DNA of 64,000 nucleotides, taken from positions 363,051 to 427,050 of the forward strand of contig JAJSPD010000040.1 in assembly GCA_021307315.1 (NCBI GenBank), in the 5' to 3' direction. Shown one piece after another: positions 34,631 through 46,670 of this stretch. Source of the DNA: Bisporella sp. PMI_857. Lineage: Eukaryota > Ascomycota > Leotiomycetes > Helotiales > Helotiaceae. The notes under the pieces are model-generated. The model was given only the letters and a program-made list of their open reading frames with translations. It was not told the origin of the DNA and did not search any database. Each line of letters starts with the position of its first letter. Within the stretch, counting starts at the first letter, position 1. The position numbers and the translations under genes are program-made.

Positions 34631-36758
34631 TCAAGGTGAACCCGGAGTCGGTGATTGAGTCGGTGAAGATGGGTTTGAACTTGAACTTTGCGGGAAAGAG
34701 GGCTCATCTGGAGAAACCACAATAGCTGGTGGGCTTTGATCTCGAGGAATGACGACGCGGGAAGCAAAAGCTATATTATGGCGAGAACGCGAAGGTACTT
34801 CAAGCGTGTCTCTTCGTGTCCTCGGCCGCTCTGTCGTCATAACCATGGAAGAGGTTGAGGGTGACCTTTGCATTGTTACACCCGGCGACGTATCGCGTCT
34901 TCTGCGTGGCGTTGTAGGAGATACAGGAGATCTGTCTTTCAACTCGCTCAGACTATCCTTGAATCCCAGTCCAGCCCCAGAGACAACGCTGCCGTTGAAG
35001 CTACTTGCTCTAGAACGCTGTCCACCAAGCACCGGCGTGACATTACCATCCACATCACGCTCTTTATTGTATTGCCTTTTAATCTTGTTTAAATCAGCGT
35101 TCCTGGCTTCTTCACCTGGAATCTCTGGAAAGTTCATGGCTCTGCCCCTCCTGAATTCGGAATCATCAAATCGATCAGGCGCTGCAGTACCAATATAGTC
35201 TCCAACAACCTTCAACGCATGTGCGACTGCAGTCCTACTTCCTGATTCGGATTTGGGAATAGTGGGCCTCGTCGAAATCGTGCGTACAGCTTCTATTGAG
35301 GGGCCACCGCGATCAGGTGAAAAGCTATGACGTATATGAGCAGTGGCGGGAGTGGCGATGGAATGGCCATCTTCCGAGAAATTCTGATGGGAGCAATTGC
35401 AGTGATGATGCATGAGCACAGCGTTTCCCGTGGGCTCGTCAGGATCTCCCTTTGCCAAAAGTACGAACAGTGATCCTAGCAAAGCAAGTCCAGTACCAAC
35501 CATGGGGGCCCATTGACCTGTCGCAAGTAATATGTTAGTCATTTTTTTGGGACGGTGCCTGAAAATAGTAGCTTACCAATGCTAGCAATCGGTTCAGTCT
35601 GGTATTTAACTGGACCACTGAAGAAGTTTATCTCGCCCATAATGAGAATAGCGAGTACAGCACCTCCAAAGACAGGTACCTCAACTGCTGTCCTCAACTT
35701 TTCGCGAATCCACCCATTAACCTTTTCCATCATACCCGGAGTTGCTCCATTTGTACCCGAGATTAGCTCGTTGTTTGGTTTCTCCTCATCGCCGCTCGTA
35801 AAACGACTTTTCCAATTAATTTCAAGGATTTTGTTCCACATTGATATCATGGAAAGAATTGCCGGAATACAACATGCAGCAGAAAGTAATGTCGCTGTTT
35901 TGAAGGTCAATCTATTGGGGGCAGGGATCACGTAAATATTGTCCGCCGAACCTCCACGCATAGGAGACCGTGGCCCAGATTCCGGGGAGCAAGTTAGATT
36001 GCAAGTGGCGCTCCCATATGGAAATCTGCCCACGTCGGTGGAAATAGGATTGCCACTGTCATCGTGGCTGCAGCCGACAGTGTTCATGCGGAAGAATTCC
36101 ACTGTCAAGCTTACCAAACCTTGAGAGAAAAGGTTAGAACATGTTCAGAAGTAGAATATTCCATGACTAGAAGAGAATAATTTTCTCACCACCAAGAATG
36201 AGGCCGGTCCATAGGAATATGATATTCCGGCCAGGGTCTTTGAAGTACGTCGTGGACAGTTTGACTGTTACGGGAGCCGCTAGGATACCGATGGAACATA
36301 ACTGAAAGGCTCCATATAGATCCATATCGACAGCACCTGGATCGATGTTAGAAAAGCAGGATGAAAAAGCAGATCAGATAAGCAAAAGGCATTACCTGGA
36401 ATGTGCAGCACCGAGAGGGTAATTCCGTGGAGCGCAGCAACGGCTGGGAAAAGCAATGCTGCTGCCAGACACGGCTTCTTGAGCCATTCTTGTCTTCGAG
36501 CGAACACGCATGCTGCTACGAGAACATAGTATCTGCGATATGTTATGTTAGTTGACGCTAGAATGAGGCTTGGCCATGGTGAGTTGCGCAGTGCAGAGAG
36601 CGGGTATCTTACAGGATCCTCGAACCCGGTCCATATTGTCCAGAGACTGGCCAGGCACACACGACTTGGAGAGCGTTATCAGGAAGATCCGCTCTGGGAG
36701 TGGATACGTTTCGAGGAAGAAGAGCGTTATGTAGGGATGGCGAAGAGAACGCTGGCAT
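34631..36758 (-). CDS. Multi-pass membrane protein with disordered tail, unknown function
   Basis: Five exons (36758-36613, 36532-36396, 36336-36190, 36119-35577, 35517-34631) join in phase to 619 aa, starting MPAFSSPSLHNALLP. Hydrophobic segments include VLVAACVFA, ALLFPAVAALHGITL, GAFQLCSIGILAA, NIIFLWTGLILGGLVSL, ATLLSAACCIPAILSM, GGAVLAILIMGEINFF and MVGTGLALLGSLFVLLA. A luminal or extracellular Cys-rich stretch (ATCNLTCSPESGP) separates the two halves. The last 270 residues are Ser/Pro/Arg-rich and likely cytosolic and phosphorylated. The domain order is that of a conserved but uncharacterised ascomycete membrane protein family. No transport signature is seen. Met 36758 is the first in-frame ATG. 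Confidence 0.87.
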
Positions 36759-38405
36759 GACACCTTTGTTCTTTCGAGCGAAAATGAAATAATCGAGATC
36801 AAGCCAAAGATTCAAAGACTTATAAGGTGGCTATGCTTGGCAAGGGGATAGGTCCGCAATATATGTGCATTTGAGGAGAGAGAATTTGGTTTTCCGATAA
36901 TCGCCAAAATTGAGGCTCGTGGGCCCGCTGACTAGACAGGACAGGATAGGAATGCGAAAGACGAAAATCTCAGGTGCAGGTAAAAAAGTAGGGCTGACGC
37001 TGTGAAACGTCCCGCCGTCATTCGGCAGGCATCAGCCACTCCTGTGTCCCTTTGCGTACTTCAGCTGGGTGTTTTAAGGTCGATTTGCACATGCGGAATG
37101 CAAGGGGTGAGGCTGGTGAGGGATATATCAGTGTCAGTAGGAAGGTTAATCGCTATGCGGCTCTTGGTGGGCTCTCTAGAAAGTTACAACTAAATAGATC
37201 TATCTTCTGGAAATTATTGAGACCAGGGGAGAAGGTGCTGGGGCAGGGGAAGGGGAAGGGTTAATGGTAGGAACTCGACCGGACGGAGTTGTTTGGGGTG
37301 CGGGGCAAAACCAGCACCAGCACCAGCAACACCAGCGCAAAGCTTCAACTTCTGCACGATACAAAAGATTTTTAGGCAGCCAAGCACTACGCTGTAATAA
37401 TAAAGCAACTGCTCTCATGATCACCTTCCCGATCGGGGGAACCTGCTGAGGCTGACCAATAATGGCTGTCCTGCACCGGTAAGCAGCGTCATAATGATCA
37501 TGACCACAGCAGAATGGCTGCGTCCCCCTCACGAACAGCACAGCCACTAAGTAGAGGCTAGTACCACTTAGCATGCTTTCCAGAGAGAATAAGCGGACCA
37601 ATAAATCACCTCTCAATTCTCGTTCAATGGGTCCCTCATTGTTCAACCAATGATAATCCGTCGGTTGTGCCAAGCGACTTGAACTAGGGTGTTCGAGAAA
37701 ATGCCGGAGGTCGGGATGCCTTGGCCGAGTCAGGCCAAGCTCAGCCTCGCGTACACGTGGGGACTTTAGTGGCTCTCTGAACTTGTTGGCGTCTGTCTTG
37801 TGTTTTGCTGTGTTTGTTGTCTATCGCTCTAGCATTGCCTCAGATGTCTTGTCATTAGCTTTTAAACCACTAGCCATAGCCTCAATCTCGACATGCATTG
37901 TGTCAAGCGAACATCAGTCTAACAGTCTTTGTACCTCGCCCTTCACTGCGCTAGTCAATGCTACAGTCTCCGCGATAGAAAAAATTCTGCCCTGGAAAGT
38001 GTCCGGCGAACGGCCTGACAATCTGAATGACCACTGTCGCCTACATAATAAATTTACCTGGGCGCGATTTACCTTCAACATCTCCCTTATAGTATTCTGA
38101 GGAGCAGAGATATACTTCCAGGGACGATTTCACCCACACGTGAAAAAGCGGGCCGTAGCAACAACGCCAATTCGAGCAAGCTAGGGTACCTGGAGTCTTG
38201 AAAATCTCACCCCTCTAACGGCCTCGAGGAGATCTTAATCCGTTCCTCTCCTCTGCTTCGGCCATCACGACGTTGCAATATTTTATTAGCAGAGGTATCT
38301 TAGCAGATAGAACAGCCTTTTCCTTCATGGTAACTGTCTGCTGAGAAGCACGTGGGACTATCACTAAGTAGTCCCTCGTTGCCGTGGTACCCGGTTGTGC
38401 ACAAA
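36759..38405. other. Divergent promoter region
   Basis: This is 1.65 kb between two divergently transcribed membrane-protein genes. It contains a purine GGGGAAGG tract and an ACCAGC microsatellite (about 37225-37335). The 157-codon minus ORF at 37200-37673 is compositionally odd (CWCWCW from the repeat) and is not accepted as a gene. Confidence 0.5.
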
Positions 38406-40806
38406 ATGGCGGTGCAGGAGATAGATACAGATACCAGCAAAATTAGAGAGTGGCGTTCGATTGTCACCTTGGTTGTTTTCGTGTTGACTAGTAAGTACAG
38501 ATAATGCTTTCCATACCTATAAGAGACAACTAACCGCTGTCCCGTGACCATAGACCTTGTGGTCCTTTTCCCCTTCCATATTCCGATATTTATTCCTCGC
38601 CCATTCGCGAACTTTATTCTAGATTCTTTAAGCGCATTTCGGGTAATATCACCAAGGCAGGACCGGCCCAAGCACGATGATCAAGACAAGCAAGCTGGCG
38701 AAAGCAAGCCGTTTTTCCTAAAACTGAACTTTCCACTCAATTTTGTAACGGCACCTTTGATAGCAGACCTATTTTTGCTTGCAATTTTAGCTATTGGTTC
38801 AAAAGAAGTGCATGATGGGACTATTGGGGCGAACAACATCTCTCCCCTTGACATCATGGTGTTTTTCATCACGCTGGCATATATTGCCATATCTATCGAC
38901 GCTTCAGGCTTGATCAGATACTTGGCTTTCAAGGTTCTCCAAAAGGGAGGAAAAGTCGGCGGAAGGCTATTCTTCTTTCTCTATGCCTTTTTCTTTGGGC
39001 TAGGGAGCTTCATTGGAAATGACCCCATCATCTTATCTGGAACAGCATTTTTAGCCTACATGACCAGAGTCTCAAGCAATATCAGGCACCCAAGGGCATG
39101 GATACACACCCAGTTTGCGGTCGCTAATATTGCCTCAGCCATCCTTGTTTCGTCAAATCCCACCAACCTTGTCCTCGCGGGTGCTTTTGAGATCAAGTTC
39201 ATCAATTATACCGCTAACATGATCGTCCCGGTTATTGTAACGGCAATAGTATTGTTTCCCTTTTTGCTTTATATAATCTTCGCGGACGAAACCTTGATCC
39301 CAATGTCAATAACGATGCACGAACTTTCGGAGGAAGCGAAGGCAAAGAAGCCGGTGAACCCGAACATTCCACATGCCAGAGGTAACGCTGAAGAGGAAGC
39401 AAATGAGCCAGGGAATGAAGAGCAAGGCAAGCTTCTCTCACTCGAAGAAATTATGAACCCATTTCTCGATAAAAAAGGCGCGACTTTTGGAGCCGTGATC
39501 ATGGCTGCAACCCTCGTCACGCTTCTGGCAATCAATGGTGCTAGTCAAACCCATGGTGAACAGCCAGTTTTCTACGTCACTCTACCAGCTGCATTTGTCA
39601 TGTTCTGTTGGGACGTCTCATTTGGATGGATTCATCGAGAAGAAACTCGCGGCATAGCGCGCAAAGGCCGGCAGGAGTACGAGGAGGCACGAGCCCAGCG
39701 TCTCCTGGAGGAGGAACAAAGAAGGGTTGCTGAAGAGCAAGAAAGGCAAAGATTCGAACCATATGAGCCTGGTCTTGTGCAGAGTCAATCTCCCGAACCG
39801 CATTTTGAAGATGAACATCCCATTCAAACCGATAGTGGAGCGAGTCGGGATAACAGTACTAATGCTGACGATGTCATCAGAGCGGCTCCTTTGGAATCCT
39901 CCATATCGATGCTTCTACCACAAGGCAACAAATTAGAACACGGTGATCCATCGACATATCCAGTAAGTTCCGTGAACGAAAAACAGGGGTCGACTCATTC
40001 TAGAGCCAGTCAGCGAAATCATGAGAAAGCCAGTGGAATATCAAGCGCAGAAGTGGACGAGAAGAAAGGGGTTTTCTCGCAAAGGGTTTCAATTTCTGAG
40101 CGCATTTCACAGGAGGTCAAAATTGCACATCGAGATGGGAAGAATCGGCCAACCCTCATATCGCTTATCGCAGAAAGTTATACTTGGACGCAAGACACGT
40201 TCCCCACTGTCACAGCAGTGTTGGCTCATTTGCCATTTGCTCTCATACCTTTCGCATTCACCATGTTCGTTCTTGTTCAAGCGCTGGTCACTAAAGGATG
40301 GGTGCAAGTATTTGCTTATGGGTGGGACCATTGGGTAAATAGGACCGGAACCGTAGGTGCTATTGGTGGCATGGGCTTTCTGTCTGTTATTCTATGCAAC
40401 GTAGGTTGATTCTCAAACACTCAAATCGGGTCATATGGCTAACATGTTCCAGTTCGCAGGCACAAACATCGGCACTACCATCCTTCTCTGCCGCATCATT
40501 CAAACATGGCAGGAAATTCACCGCCAGAGCGAAATAGCCATTAGCAACCGCACGTTCTGGGCGACAATATACAGCATGGCGCTCGGTGTCAACTACGGCG
40601 CATTCAGCACAGCTTTTAGTGCATCTCTAGCTGGTCTTCTCTGGCGAGACATACTTGCGCGAAAGCATATTCGCGTTCGCAGGCTTGAGTTTGCGAGAGT
40701 CAATTTACCCATTATCGCTATCGCTATGGCCGTTGGCCTAGCCGTACTGGTCGGACAGGTTTACATCGTCAGGGGTGATGAACCATATGCGAATCCTGCA
40801 CCTTGA
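38406..40806 (+). CDS. Ion transporter-superfamily membrane protein (ArsB/NhaD/CitMHS-like)
   Basis: Three exons (38406-38490, 38554-40400, 40453-40806) join in phase to 761 aa. The N-terminus is MAVQEIDTDTSK, then a first membrane segment spans the first splice (VTLVVFVLTNLVVLFPFHI). The core has IADLFLLAILAI, DIMVFFITLAYIAISIDASGL, FFLYAFFFGLGSFIGNDPIILSG, NIASAILVSSNPTNLVLAG and, at the C-terminus, FAGTNIGTTILL. The two NDP/NPTN and GTN hairpins with conserved Asn are typical of the ion-transporter fold shared by arsenite pumps, Na+/H+ antiporters and citrate/metal carriers. A long charged cytosolic loop (Glu/Gln/Arg-rich, about residues 360-530) splits the two halves. The transported ion cannot be decided from sequence. 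Confidence 0.87.
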
Positions 40807-41957
40807 GCAATGGTAAAGCAAAAAGGTATAGATTACAAGGCATTATGCACCCAAGGCGCTTTATATCTCAGCGCCGGACGCTCAACGTCCAATCACGAGT
40901 TATGATACACCAGTGGAGTATTTCTGCCCACTAAACATCTATCAATGTAGACGGATCTCCCCTAAACTTGTCCCAATATTTTTTGTCTTTGTCTCGACAC
41001 GCCAATTTTAGGTTATCCTTCTCCGTACTTGCCAAATTCTTAAGTGACAATTTTATCTAATATTTATCTAACCAGCTAGCATTGAATATCTTACATACCA
41101 GTATGTAAACTCATGCACAACATCATAACACCCATAAACCGTCCACCGATAACATGTGGTCCACCTCATTACTGTCCCAAACCACAGTCCGAACCAGAAG
41201 CACATTTCGACGCATGCAAAACCCTTGCTACAACTAGGCTCACTTAGGATACTTTCCGTCCCACGAACCCAAAAGCGATACCTTAGAAAGATATAAAACG
41301 AACCCTCGTTCCCGTACTTGTCTTTCCCTCAGCTAGCCTACACCAAACCACTCGCACAATAACAATACCACGATCTCGTCGATCTTCCATTCCGCATCTC
41401 CTCTCCACACGCATCCCCGTTTCCGCTTCCTCTTCTCGCTGGAAGGACTAGTTATATAAAGAGGTCTTGAATAGATGTATCAATAGTATCTAGATCTGTA
41501 AGAAAAAGGGGTTGAAAACAGCGACTGCAGTAATAAATATATCACATCGAGCATGAATTGCACAATCAAAAAAAATGTATAAATAAATAGCTAGAATATT
41601 TGCATTTTTTTTATGCCTTGAATATTGCTAATAAATCCCGGCTTTTTTTTTTGGGCAAGATCGCGGCCATTCACAGTTCCACAGGAGGTCCGCTCAACAA
41701 ACCATTCGCCACCAAGCGCAGCTCGGCGCTAAAAAAAGTGTCTGTTAGCAGGAGCCAGCAGAAACGTGGCTGTTATAATTCATCGTGGTGTGAATATGAC
41801 CACTGGAAAGCAAACCAAACTATTGTTTACAGCATGTATTAATACGATGTTGTACGCTTCCCGCCTTCGAAACAGAATTAAATGAGGCACAAGCTTCGCA
41901 ATATGGATAATTGTGGAAAGTCATAAATTTGATGCCTTATCAAATAGCTGCAGTTGG
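40807..41957. other. Intergenic between convergent genes
   Basis: This is a pyrimidine-rich stretch with poly-T and poly-A runs at 41570-41650. No supported gene. Confidence 0.5.
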
Positions 41958-42851
41958 CTAGTTCGCAACAGGGTCGCTGGTATCCTCGTCAACCTTTCCG
42001 AATTGCTTCAGCGGCACCTCATCCAGGTTTTTCATTTGGTCATCGCTAAGTCGCGCCGCGCGCCGTTGGTCTCGGCCCAGCTGGTTCTTGTCGTTATGTA
42101 CGATAACAGGGTCGATATCGTCAATCAGCTTTCTGCCAGTAAGCTTGGTGTACATGGGTGTGTGCATATCCGGCTCGCACGACACCATCAGAGTAATTGA
42201 GAAGGGGTCGGCTGACGACAGACCCAAAAGTACTGCAACTTGTAGATGGCTCGGCACTCCGTTGCCTTTTTTCGGCCGATGGCTCTCCTCCATAACCCAC
42301 TCCGCCGTATCCTCATCATCGCCGAACTCCTTCAAAATCTTGGACATCCCGGTGAGGAGGCTACTATACTCTTCGTCCGTCCGTTCCGAGCTTTCGATGT
42401 TGTAAGACACGCTAGCATTTATGGATTCTGACAGTGGAGGCTGAATGTTTACTGCAGCCCCTTTATTGGTCGTGACATCCTTGGTTTGTGTCTGCTTGTA
42501 CAAGTACCAAATGCCTTCTGGATATATGCCGACGACCTTGGGATCGTTCATCCCTGGTAATCTGGCGTCCTGGAACTGAAATTGCAGGCGTACATTCTTA
42601 AAACGATACTTTTGCCTGTTCTTGTAAAACCAGAATCTTATGATCAGAAGGGTTGCGTTGCTTCCATCTGATAATGTTCCATAGATGAGGTCTTCAATAC
42701 GGGCCTTTGCGGTCAGATGAGGATTGTTCGCATCCGGAGTTTGCTGGAAAATGCGCCGAAAGCCTTTGCTCCCCTCATTCTGCAAATGAAAAGCTGTGCT
42801 CAAATTTCTTTCGTCAAAGATAGTCATATTGAACTCGTATGGGTCATCCAT
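41958..42851 (-). CDS. Hypothetical protein, divergent partner of the ankyrin/subtilase-type pseudogene
   Basis: A single exon of 297 aa starts MDDPYEFNMTIF. Visible features are a beta-rich first half (LLIIRFWFYKNRQKYRFKNVRLQF, KVVGIYPEGIWYL), a long acidic middle (KEFGDDEDTAEWVMEES) and HLQVAVLLGLSSADPFSITL near the C-terminus. There is no signal peptide, membrane span or cysteine motif. It looks like a lineage-restricted fungal protein. It is transcribed away from the broken gene at 43469 across a 617-bp spacer, which could be a shared promoter. I do not recognise the family. Confidence 0.7.
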   Translation of the reverse strand: MDDPYEFNMTIFDERNLSTAFHLQNEGSKGFRRIFQQTPDANNPHLTAKARIEDLIYGTLSDGSNATLLIIRFWFYKNRQKYRFKNVRLQFQFQDARLPGMNDPKVVGIYPEGIWYLYKQTQTKDVTTNKGAAVNIQPPLSESINASVSYNIESSERTDEEYSSLLTGMSKILKEFGDDEDTAEWVMEESHRPKKGNGVPSHLQVAVLLGLSSADPFSITLMVSCEPDMHTPMYTKLTGRKLIDDIDPVIVHNDKNQLGRDQRRAARLSDDQMKNLDEVPLKQFGKVDEDTSDPVAN

Positions 42852-43468
42852 AGTGATTATCTAGGACTTTAAGGAAAGGAAGAACGGAAATTGCGAGTGA
42901 GGTAAGAATCGTTCTAACATAAAGCTAGGGTTCTTCCGCCTTCGCCCTCTCAGTCACACAATAAATTTCAGACGCCAATAAGACTCACGTTTCATTGACT
43001 GACATTCACCGTGCGTAGACAACTGCTTTGCTGTTACTAAAAGCTGAGATCTACGTGAATCCTGACCAACTATTAATAAGCCCTTGCCGCTTTTGTGCTC
43101 AGGTCCCAGAAAAATCAGGCCATTGCTACAGTTGTCTAGGAGGGCTTATCACCGTGCTCATATGCCTGCCTGGCATATGTATCAGAAATGGTTAGAAATT
43201 TCTTAATATCTGACCCATATGCTCACAGGCCGTCTAAAGCTACGATATTCTTATGCAGCGCTTTCCCCCACGGGTTTGAGCCGCTGCAGCAGAGCTTCAC
43301 GAATGAAAACGGTCAGCTTCTAGAAGCACTTGTTGGCACCTGGGATCATGCAGTACAGCAAATTCTTGTTTGTTACTACCTTGTGGATCCAAGTTGATTG
43401 ATATCCCAATCGAGCTTTATTGAGTCCCAAGTCCTTTACCTTTGATAGAATCGATATAGACCGGCACT
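42852..43468. other. Divergent intergenic region
   Basis: This is a possible bidirectional promoter between the 41958 gene and the 43469 pseudogene. No further features were identified. Confidence 0.45.
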
Positions 43469-45380
43469 ATGCCGTCCACCGTAATGATTGTGAATAGTAC
43501 TGCGCAAGCGGAAGGAAAGATTGAATCCGCCAAGAGTAAATTCGAGAATAAGAATCATGTGGAACAGTCCTCGGGAGCTACGACTTCCACAAACGATGAT
43601 TCACAATCGGAACTGAAACAAATGGTGAACGAGGCAAAAGACAACGTGTTTTTTGTAATGAAAGACAACGAGCTAATCATAGCCGATGATGGAAAGAAGT
43701 ATATCCGCAAGTACGAAGCTAACTTGATAACTGCCGAAGGATCAGTGACCAACGGGGGTTTGCTTCACCATATTGCCCGGGATAAGACAGCCGGTGACGC
43801 ATACAAATCTTTCGTAGAATTGTGACTTTATCGGCACAAGAAACTTCTGAACTAAAGATACAAATCTTCGAACTATAGGGCTCTCCACTCAGCCTTTGAA
43901 TGTGGAAACGATTTTTTCGTTCGCACAATCCTGCAAGCTGCCAACTGATGAGGGAATCATTACCCTCAAGTGTTAGTCCAAATTCTCTGTGCTAAAGCCT
44001 TTAGCGGGCGGATTTGCTTACACCTTGCCATCGAGTACTCTTCCCAATGTATCTATATGGTTGTCGAGATATGCGTCCTGGTACCTGCCCCAAATACAAT
44101 ATTTCAACAACAAGCGAAAACATTCACGGAGAAAGACGCTCTAGACAGCAACAGTGATACTCCATTACATCTCATCATGAAACTTGGAGCTGAGGACGGC
44201 AATTTTATCAAGGATAGGATAGCAGAAATGAGAATCTTAATTGGGTTGGATCCAGATACATTAGAGTGCAAAAATGGGATGAAGCCACCATTTACTCCAT
44301 ATCAGTATCACCTCCATTTTTTAGAAGAGAAAGCCCAGAGACAATTGGATAAGGGGTATGCGGATAAACCCGGTCGAAGGAGTCGACGATATGAGTAGGA
44401 GTTATCCACGATGCTACGCCAGGAAGTAGATAACGATGACTTCGCGAAGTATATCAGATTGTATTGCATCATAGAATTGCCAAGAGGCAAAGCCCTGAAA
44501 GCGCTATACAATCCTGGTCAAGGTATATCAAGCATCCGTTATCTTTCCATGGCAGAGCCATAGTCTAATGCGCGTAGAACGAAATATTGACTTTGATCTT
44601 TCTGGGCTCCAGAACCAATCAATTTCTATGGCATATCTAATGGATTGGCTATGCATCTCCAATTTGAGAGCGTTCTGAAGTATGTTGCTTTGCCGAAACT
44701 CAGGATTATCTCTAATAAATCTAATAAAGGAGAGAGACAGATAAAGTAAGTACATTGTTCTGTTCATAGCTGGCGTACTTGAAGCTGCTCACCATGCATC
44801 CTCATCCAGATTGAAGGGTAAGGGCCATAGTGACCTGAAGAAGATTTTCGACTGGTTAAGGATGAACCATGTCAACAAAATAATCAAGGTTATAGTTGTG
44901 GACGATGGAGAGATCGCGCATTCTGATATGGCTATTCGAGATGCTGTCAAAGGGTTTGATATTCTCATTTGGGACTGGAAGAAGGCCGACATTTGCAGCA
45001 AAGTTATTTACGAATCCGCAAAGAACGTAGAAGAAATCACCCTGTACTCTTCGGGAAATAACTCCGTTCTGCTAGGATGGTCTAGCACAGACGACCTCGA
45101 ACCGCGCATGCACCCGGGCTCCCCTCAAGCCCTTCGAACGAGTTTCTCTAAGCAGACTGAGGAGAAATTCAAGAAGTACGCAAACCTGAGATCTATACTC
45201 GGCATGGAGAGGGTCCTAAAGAACATCTCGATCGGCGACTACAATAAGGCTAAGTATCCGAATGTCAGGAATTACGTTCACGAGAGGTTTCAACACTGGA
45301 GCTGGAAATATCATCATGCTGAGGCTTTCAAAGCTCTCGAAGACATGATGGATCAGATTAAGGTATTGTCTCTGCACTAG
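43469..45380 (+). pseudogene. Broken ankyrin / subtilase-associated gene lacking its protease domain
   Basis: The chain starts at MPSTVMIVNSTAQAEGK. It carries a block like NNVFFVMKDNELI...GGLLHHIARDKTAGDAYKSFVE, then in-frame stops (TGA at about 43823, TAA about 36 bp later, TGA TGA near 43946), yet coding resemblance continues. Ankyrin-like pieces follow (CLHLAIEYSSQ, SDTPLHLIMKL). After an in-frame TAG at 44396 comes STMLRQEVDNDDFAKYIRLY, then a frame-shifted block (NIDFDLSGLQNQ, then FESVLKYVALPKL). The last open piece (44811-45380) has KVIVVDDGEIAHSDMAI, DILIWDWKKADICS and EEITLYSSGNNSVLLGWS, as in fungal intracellular proteins that carry a C-terminal S8 peptidase. No Asp/His/Ser triad follows within 1 kb. 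It is decayed and truncated. Confidence 0.7.
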
Positions 45381-46348
45381 AAGAAGGCAACTCTAATTCA
45401 TTAACACAACTCCCAGCGAAAGAAAGGGTAATCTTTAACCCTCTACTAATGTTCACTTGCCAATAGGAGGCTTAGTGACTAACGACTTTTCCTATCAACG
45501 AAATCTCGAAATAGTATTTGAATTCGGCTGGAAGGGGTTCCATATTTGCTTATTGGTTACAAATAATAATATTACTTATTTTTCAGTGTAATAGATAGTG
45601 TAGCCTGCGGGCAGCAGGAGGATCCCAATATGGCAGAGTAAGTAACATGTGGCAAGACGTCAGGTATGTAAAAAAGGAAGTAAGTAGATTTCCAAGTATA
45701 ATTACAAAGTGGCAGATATACTCTTATGAAAATGACGGTGATAAGAGTGAATATAAAGAGTAGAATGGACTTCCCGAGGTGGCCAGAATGCTCCTGTGCT
45801 TCGTGAGGTGGCGTTGCGACTAAGCCCGGGTACGATTAAAACGGCACGCTTTAGCGCCGTCAAAAGCTTTATTGCTGAGCTAAGGAGTTAGCGTGGCGCT
45901 AATTTCGGCCGTTTCAATCGTACCCATATAAACACATTGTACTGTGATATCGATCGGTTTTTTTTTTCAAATAAAAAAACAAGCCGATATGGTAATTTTT
46001 GGGTAATGCAAAATCGACGGATCAGCTTAGTCTAAGCACAGAGCATGCTTCTCCAATACCGTAGAGGGAGCTTAATATTCAATATAGTCTACGCATATGA
46101 CTCAGAAGTCCGATTTCAGCGAGGCCAGGATGCCTAGCATTAAATCATCCCCCGCGGTAAACTCGAGTCGAACAAGGCTTAAAGCAGAAGATGAAAGCCG
46201 AGCTGTCCTTCAGGTGCAAGTTTACAGAATTTGATTATCTGCTCAATTCTGGTCGGCTATAACACGCCATCTTCATCTTGTCGGAGATCCAGAAGCAGCT
46301 GCGGCAGGTTTGCAAAGCAACAGAAAGCATAGACTTTTCAGTCCTAGG
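45381..46348. other. Intergenic with a MITE
   Basis: This spacer contains the 98-bp inverted-repeat element listed below and a poly-T/poly-A stretch at 45959-45980. No gene was found. Confidence 0.5.
45828..45925. mobile_element. 98-bp MITE-like inverted-repeat element
   Basis: The left end GGGTACGATTAAAACGGC is matched by the reverse complement of the right end, GGGTACGATTGAAACGGC. The inverted repeat extends imperfectly to about 31 bp (both arms reach TTAGCGCC). Size, perfect outer 10 bp and lack of an ORF fit a non-autonomous DNA transposon (MITE). Flanking duplication is not obvious. Confidence 0.7.
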
Positions 46349-46612
46349 CTAGTTTTCTATGCCGGCTTCTGATAGGACCTCATGCATAGAAATATATTTC
46401 TGCTGCAAATGGCAACGAGGGCGACGCTCCACTAGCGTCCCATTAGAGTAAAACGCGAGCAAATCAAGCTCGGACTCGCGGACGATGTTCGTCAGTATCG
46501 ATGTCGCGCGCATCGGGCCGGATGGACGGTTCTGGCTAGTCGACGGCGGTTCACAAGGCGTCAACCTAATGAACAACACCGTCAACAAGCGCACTACCTG
46601 TCTAATTTGCAT
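46349..46612 (-). CDS. Possible small gene or gene fragment
   Basis: This 87-codon ORF carries SILTNIVRESELDLLAFYSNGTLVERRPR, which reads like a real protein segment, between poorly conserved ends. There is no family assignment. It could be a fragment of a larger fungal gene. It sits just downstream of the ABC transporter, on the same strand. Confidence 0.25.
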   Translation of the reverse strand: MQIRQVVRLLTVLFIRLTPCEPPSTSQNRPSGPMRATSILTNIVRESELDLLAFYSNGTLVERRPRCHLQQKYISMHEVLSEAGIEN

Positions 46613-46670
46613 TTAAGACTTGATAAAATGAATAAATTAACACAAACACGAAATTGCTAAAAATGCTTTT

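Noticed and set aside
37200..37673. 157-codon minus-strand ORF in the divergent promoter
   Set aside because: Its Cys/Trp and Pro-Ser-Ala runs come from the ACCAGC and GGGGAAGG repeats. No family resemblance and no splice support.
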